DNA of 64,000 nt. Origin: Planctomycetota bacterium (lineage in GTDB: Bacteria > Planctomycetota > UBA8742 > UBA2392). The position numbers were made by a program, and so were the translations under genes. The stretch lies in assembly GCA_019636215.1 (NCBI GenBank), contig JAHBXZ010000001.1, positions 381,694 to 445,693 on the forward strand. The letters run 5' to 3'. This document shows, piece after piece, positions 60,404 to 64,000 of the stretch; the stretch's first letter is position 1, and each line of letters starts with the position of its first letter. The notes under the pieces were generated by a model. That model was not told where the DNA came from. It made no database searches and saw only the letters and a program-made list of their open reading frames with translations.

Positions 60404-61900
60404 ATGCACGCCGATGAAAAGGCCGTACGCGCCAGACTGAACGAAGTCGCGCAGCGTTACCCGCGCGCGGAGATTGCACGCCGTGTCGGCAGCCCGGGCT
60501 CTTCGGTCAGCCGCTATCTTTCCGGCAACCGCATCCCCGTGAGCTTTGTCGTCGCCGTGGCACGCGAGTTTGCAGTCAACCCAGCCTGGTTGTTGTTCGG
60601 CGAGGGCGCGCCCTGGCTTGATGATGTGGCGGCCGAAAAAGGGCGCCTGGGTGAAAACCTGGTTGAGTTGGTGCAGACCATGGGCCGGCTGTCGCGGCTT
60701 CGGCTGGGATCCCTGGCGGGAAAACAGCACGCCAGGCAGTTGCGTGAACTCAGCGACGCGCTGGAACACTTTGAACGTTCACGCGAAGTGCTGGCAACTC
60801 ACAGCCGTGAGCCCTACCAGGACGTTCTGCGCGAATGGCAGGCGGCGATTTCGGCACGCGACAGGGCCACAGCACGGCGGCTGGCCAAAGCCGCCGAACA
60901 GGTGGCGCGGCTTTGCCCGGACCCGGAGCTTCAGCGCCAGCACCAGCGACTGCTTGCCGCGCACGAGTTGCTGGCCGGCAATGTGGAGAAGGCACTGGCC
61001 TTCCGCCGTCGGGCCTTCATTGCCGCATTGGAAGACGGGGCATCGCTTGGCGAGTCGGCGCTGGTTGAAGCCTTTGGGCTTGTTGTGTCACTGGAGCGCG
61101 TGGGCCGGGTGTCAGAGGCCGAGCGCCTGGGGCGGGCGGCGTTGCTGCTGGCCCGCAACGCGAAGTCTTTTGTCAACTATCATCGCTGCCTGGGTGCGCT
61201 TGGCTGGACCCTGATCCAGGCCGGAAAGATGCACGAAGGCATGAAGTTCACAACCAGGGCGCTGGCGGGCCAGCTCAAACCGGATGCCAGGCAGAACAGC
61301 GAGTACGCGCTGGCGTATGGCCTCTATCTCACCGGTGCCCATGAGCTCGCCGGCGCGGCGCGCCAGGTGGATGACTCGGCCGCGAGTCTCAGCCGCATCC
61401 TGTTTCTGTGCCCGTGGTCTTCGGATGCGCGCACCATCGAGCGCGTGCTCGGCCAGCTTGCCAAGAAGCTGGGCGGGCGCCCAACATCGCCCGGCCAGCG
61501 CATTGGCCTGGCACACCTGTACTCGCTGCAAGGGCGCCACGATGCCGCGCTGAAAGTGTGGTCGGGTGCCGAAGCGGACGAAGCCGCGCGCGAACGCAGC
61601 ACGATCGGCCTGGATTTCACACTGTGCGCGATGCGCACGCAGTTACTGCGCATGGCGGGCCGACAAGGCCCTGCCGTCCGGGCCTTGCAGCAGGCCGAGG
61701 CCGCGCGCAGAGCCGTTGCGCCCGGCGTTATGCTGGAGATCAACTGGCAGCGAGTGCACTGGCGCAACGTGCGGGCGCTGTCCAAGGATCGCAAGCAACT
61801 GGCGCGGGTAGAAAAGTTCGTCCGCTGGTGCCGGCGCAACGGCATCCATTTCGAGCCAGCGCCGGCTGCTACGCCTGCCGCGAAGCCAGCAGGCGGGTGA
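60404..61900 (+). CDS. HTH-TPR transcriptional regulator, module 2
   Basis: A 498-residue paralogue of the regulator at 56,116. HTH is AEIARRVGSPGSSVSRYLSG, followed by NPAWLLFGEGAPWL. The helical TPR-like body matches in plan (LCPDPELQRQHQR, SLQGRHDAALKVWSGAEAD). The C-terminal about 70 residues are almost the same as those of the first copy, then an extra Ala/Pro tail is present. Its 3' end overlaps the convergent glycerate kinase gene by 32 bases. Confidence 0.82.
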   Translation: MHADEKAVRARLNEVAQRYPRAEIARRVGSPGSSVSRYLSGNRIPVSFVVAVAREFAVNPAWLLFGEGAPWLDDVAAEKGRLGENLVELVQTMGRLSRLRLGSLAGKQHARQLRELSDALEHFERSREVLATHSREPYQDVLREWQAAISARDRATARRLAKAAEQVARLCPDPELQRQHQRLLAAHELLAGNVEKALAFRRRAFIAALEDGASLGESALVEAFGLVVSLERVGRVSEAERLGRAALLLARNAKSFVNYHRCLGALGWTLIQAGKMHEGMKFTTRALAGQLKPDARQNSEYALAYGLYLTGAHELAGAARQVDDSAASLSRILFLCPWSSDARTIERVLGQLAKKLGGRPTSPGQRIGLAHLYSLQGRHDAALKVWSGAEADEAARERSTIGLDFTLCAMRTQLLRMAGRQGPAVRALQQAEAARRAVAPGVMLEINWQRVHWRNVRALSKDRKQLARVEKFVRWCRRNGIHFEPAPAATPAAKPAGG

Positions 61901-62993
61901 CGTGTGCCGCGTGGCGTTGCAGGTTGGCCTCGGTTTCGTCAAGGTTATCCTGCTTGCGGGCGCCAAATCGCGCGATACCGAACGCGGCCGTCACGCCGGG
62001 CAGGTTCATATCGGGCTCGACCACGCCGGCCAGCACCACCAGCGGCACGCCTGCCGCATGGCAGCGGGCTGCTACGGCCGCGACCAGCTTGCCCTCGGCG
62101 GTCTGGTGGTCAAAGCTGCCTTCGCCGGTGATGACCAGGTCGGCCGCACCCAACAGTCGCGAAAAATCCAGAAGGTCGAGCACCGCATCAGCGCCGTGGC
62201 GCAGCTTGCCGCCCAGCAGCGCCGCCACGCCAAAGCCAAGGCCGCCGGCGGCGCCGGTGCCGGGCTCAGTGCCCTTGAGTTTCACACCGGCCTCCAGCGA
62301 TGCCAGTTGCAGCATCGCCAGTGATTCCTCCAGCTTGTGCAGTGCCCGCGTGGTGCCGCCCTTCTGCACCACGAACTTGCGGCTGGCGCCCTGTTCGCCC
62401 AGCAGGGGCGTACTTACGTCGCACAGGGCCGAAAGACTGACAGTGCGCAGGCGCGTATCCAGCCCCGAAAGATCCAGTCGCCGCGCCTTGATCAGCGCGC
62501 CCCCGGTGGGCTGAATGTCATTGCCTTCCGCATCAAGAATGCGCGCGCCAAGCGCAACGGCCATGCCCGCCCCGCCGTCGCTGGTGGCGCTGCCGCCAAG
62601 GCCCACGGATATCTCAGTTGCTCCGGCATCCAGCGCGTGGCGGATCATTTCTCCGACACCGAACGTGGAGGTCTTCAGCGGGTCGCGCTCGGATTCATCC
62701 AGCCGCCACAACCCGCAGGCCTGGGCGCTTTCCACCAGTGCGCGCCGACCGTCGGCCGTCAGCCCAAGCACGGCGTCGACGGGTGTGCCCAGCGGCCCGC
62801 GCACCTTGACGGTTTCGCGGCGCGGAAACGCAGCCGCCAGCACATCCAGAGTGCCCTCGCCGCCGTCGGCCAGGGGCAGAAGCGCAGGCAGGCCGGCGGC
62901 ATCGGAAACGCCGCGGGCAATCGCCTGCGCGGCCTGCAGCGCGCTGCAGGCCTGCTTGAATTTGTCTGGTGCGCAAAGTACGCGCGGGGTCAT
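61869..62993 (-). CDS. Glycerate 2-kinase (GarK/GlxK family)
   Basis: A 374-residue glycerate kinase, phosphorylating glycerate to 2-phosphoglycerate. Family blocks are APDKFKQACSALQAA, PLADGGEGTLD, VGLGGSATSDGGAGMA, and GAADLVITGEGSFDHQT. Length is normal. Start 62,993 overlaps the DUF4177-like stop (ATGA). Likely in glyoxylate/photorespiratory or serine-type carbon use. Confidence 0.92.
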   Translation of the reverse strand: MTPRVLCAPDKFKQACSALQAAQAIARGVSDAAGLPALLPLADGGEGTLDVLAAAFPRRETVKVRGPLGTPVDAVLGLTADGRRALVESAQACGLWRLDESERDPLKTSTFGVGEMIRHALDAGATEISVGLGGSATSDGGAGMAVALGARILDAEGNDIQPTGGALIKARRLDLSGLDTRLRTVSLSALCDVSTPLLGEQGASRKFVVQKGGTTRALHKLEESLAMLQLASLEAGVKLKGTEPGTGAAGGLGFGVAALLGGKLRHGADAVLDLLDFSRLLGAADLVITGEGSFDHQTAEGKLVAAVAARCHAAGVPLVVLAGVVEPDMNLPGVTAAFGIARFGARKQDNLDETEANLQRHAAHVTRLLASRQA

Positions 62994-63202
62994 GTCTTGC
63001 GTTGCAGGTAGAACACGCGGCGCGACTGGTCGTGGCTGACGGGTTCCGAGATCACAGCGCTGAGCTCCCAGCCCTTTTCGCCGTAGTTGCGCAGCATCAT
63101 GGATTCAATGTCCACGCCGCTGAAGCCGGGGTTGCTGCGGTCCTGTTCGTGTCGTTCGTGCGCGTTAACTACGCGTTCAATCACTAGGTACTCGACGGGC
63201 AT
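62990..63202 (-). CDS. Small DUF4177-like protein
   Basis: A 70-residue protein. MPVEYLVIERV and the C-terminal GEKGWELSAVISEP with a following strand resemble DUF4177. It overlaps the glycerate kinase start by four bases and is therefore co-translated. Function unknown. Confidence 0.7.
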   Translation of the reverse strand: MPVEYLVIERVVNAHERHEQDRSNPGFSGVDIESMMLRNYGEKGWELSAVISEPVSHDQSRRVFYLQRKT

Positions 63203-63213
63203 GACGCCTCCGT

Positions 63214-63546
63214 TTACAGGCCTTGCACTTCGCCCATCAAGCGCTGCAGGGCGTTGAGGTAACCCGCAAGCGCCGCGCGCCCGCCGGGGGTGATTTCATA
63301 GGTCGTCTTGCTGCGTCCGCCGAACATGCCCTTGGCGGCCTGGATGTAGCCCGCGGATTCCAGCTTCTGTGTATGCGTGGAAAGGTTGCCGTCGGTCGCA
63401 GCCGTCAGCGCCTTGAGCTCGTTGAACGTCAACTGCCCGTGGCTGCCCAGCGCGGCCAGAATCGCCAGGCGCACGCGCTCGTGAATCAGCGGGTCCAGCG
63501 CAAGCGCCGGGCTGGAAACAGGTTCAAGTCTGGCCTTACCAGCCAT
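63214..63546 (-). CDS. Winged-helix transcriptional regulator
   Basis: A 110-residue winged helix-turn-helix protein of the MarR/ArsR-like HTH_34 type. Region LIHERVRLAILAALGSHGQLTFNEL and TDGNLSTHTQKLESAGYI form the DNA-binding helices, and GGRSKTTYEITPGGRAAL the wing. I chose ATG at 63,546, which overlaps the upstream membrane protein stop. The latter is probably controlled or partnered by it, as is usual for such small regulator/membrane pairs. Confidence 0.85.
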   Translation of the reverse strand: MAGKARLEPVSSPALALDPLIHERVRLAILAALGSHGQLTFNELKALTAATDGNLSTHTQKLESAGYIQAAKGMFGGRSKTTYEITPGGRAALAGYLNALQRLMGEVQGL

Positions 63547-63970
63547 AACGCACCCCGACCCAAACACCCAGCAGGAAGTGCCCGGCACCAAAGGTGCTGG
63601 TGAAGAAGAGAAAATCCGTGCCGGTGCCCGGGATCATCGAAACCGCGCCGCCCAGCAGCATGAACAGTCCCAGCATGCGCACCGAGGAAATGCTGTGCGC
63701 GCCGGCGGCCACCAGTGCCGCGCCATAGCAAAGCATCCAGATCGAAAGGATAAAATCCAGCCGCCCCTGGATCGCAAAGCCCAAAGTCAGTGCCCCGCCC
63801 ACAGCCATGGCCGGCAGCATGGCAAACAGCAGGCGTTTGCCCAGCCGTGCCGCCAATGGCTGGCCGTCCTGGCGCGCGCGCCGCAGGCTGCCAAGCAGGT
63901 TAAGCTTGATCGAAAGCAGCAGCGTGGCCGACCACAGGAACACCATGATCCACAACTGGTCGCCACCCAT
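63536..63970 (-). CDS. Four-helix membrane protein (start may lie outside the window)
   Basis: A 144-residue protein with about four membrane helices (IMVFLWSATLLLSI, LLFAMLPAMAVGGALTLGFAI, FILSIWMLCYGAALVAAG, MLGLFMLLGGAVSM). The frame stays open to the window end at 64,000, so the start at 63,970 may be internal. It overlaps the regulator gene by 11 bases, so the pair forms one transcript. Function unknown; such partners of HTH_34 regulators are common. Confidence 0.75.
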   Translation of the reverse strand: MGGDQLWIMVFLWSATLLLSIKLNLLGSLRRARQDGQPLAARLGKRLLFAMLPAMAVGGALTLGFAIQGRLDFILSIWMLCYGAALVAAGAHSISSVRMLGLFMLLGGAVSMIPGTGTDFLFFTSTFGAGHFLLGVWVGVRYGW

Positions 63971-64000
63971 GTTGATGCGCGATGCCGCGTCGGCCAGCCC

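Overview
This is a GC-rich Gram-negative-type chromosome segment. It shows lipoprotein signals, hopanoid enzymes (HpnH, HpnG-like), ETF:quinone oxidoreductase, Bpt, RsgA, RNase P RNA and an ECF sigma/anti-sigma pair. Several exported proteins end in an unusual Gly/Ser + Cys-Ser/Thr + hydrophobic helix + Arg tail, reminiscent of the MYXO-/SYNERG-CTERM class of sorting signals. That mix fits a Planctomycetota-like or other deep-branching hopanoid producer. This is an inference, and no gene here fixes the phylum.

Positions 1 to about 24,723 look like an integrated mobile island. It has a tyrosine recombinase at the left window edge and the 5' half of a tRNA-Met(CAT), cut at the anticodon loop, at the right edge. 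Almost the whole left part (16,972 down to 667) is one minus-strand gene train read as a defence system. In order of transcription it encodes a HEPN-like protein, a helical protein, a type III Mod-like DNA methyltransferase, a Ser/Thr protein kinase, a large Eco57I/type IIG-like N6-adenine methylase, a small PD-(D/E)XK-type protein, a type III Res-like helicase-nuclease, a MoxR/RavA-type AAA+ ATPase and a VWA (ViaA-like) protein. Four junctions are 4-bp start/stop overlaps. An array of degenerate 21-bp repeats lies upstream of the Res gene. This composite layout does not match a system I can name and is the best candidate for an undescribed system.

From 17,113 to 24,062 the island carries small plus-strand genes typical of plasmids and integrative elements. 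Three are paralogues (117, 115 and 116 aa) whose leaders share a hairpin followed by TTCATTT and a Shine-Dalgarno sequence. One exported protein carries the host-style Cys tail, next to a zinc-ribbon membrane protein. A minus-strand rolling-circle-type Rep closes the region.

From 24,825 to 64,000 the DNA is ordinary chromosome: an esterase lipoprotein, a tandem-repeat basic protein, a CysM/Mec-type pair, bpt, rsgA, a histidine kinase, two tandem DUF4139 proteins, an amidase with FN3 domains, hpnH and a TetR regulator. A coiled-coil nuclease-like gene follows, flanked by inverted repeats, then rnpB, an hpnG-like gene, sigma/anti-sigma, a MORN-repeat lipoprotein and ETF-QO. Between 53,343 and 61,900 there is a duplicated module in which an HTH-TPR regulator is divergent from a roughly 880-aa exported protein. 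The two intergenic regions share operator-like motifs, and the regulators share a near-identical 208-bp tract suggesting gene conversion. Glycerate kinase, a DUF4177-like protein, a winged-helix regulator and a membrane protein end the window.
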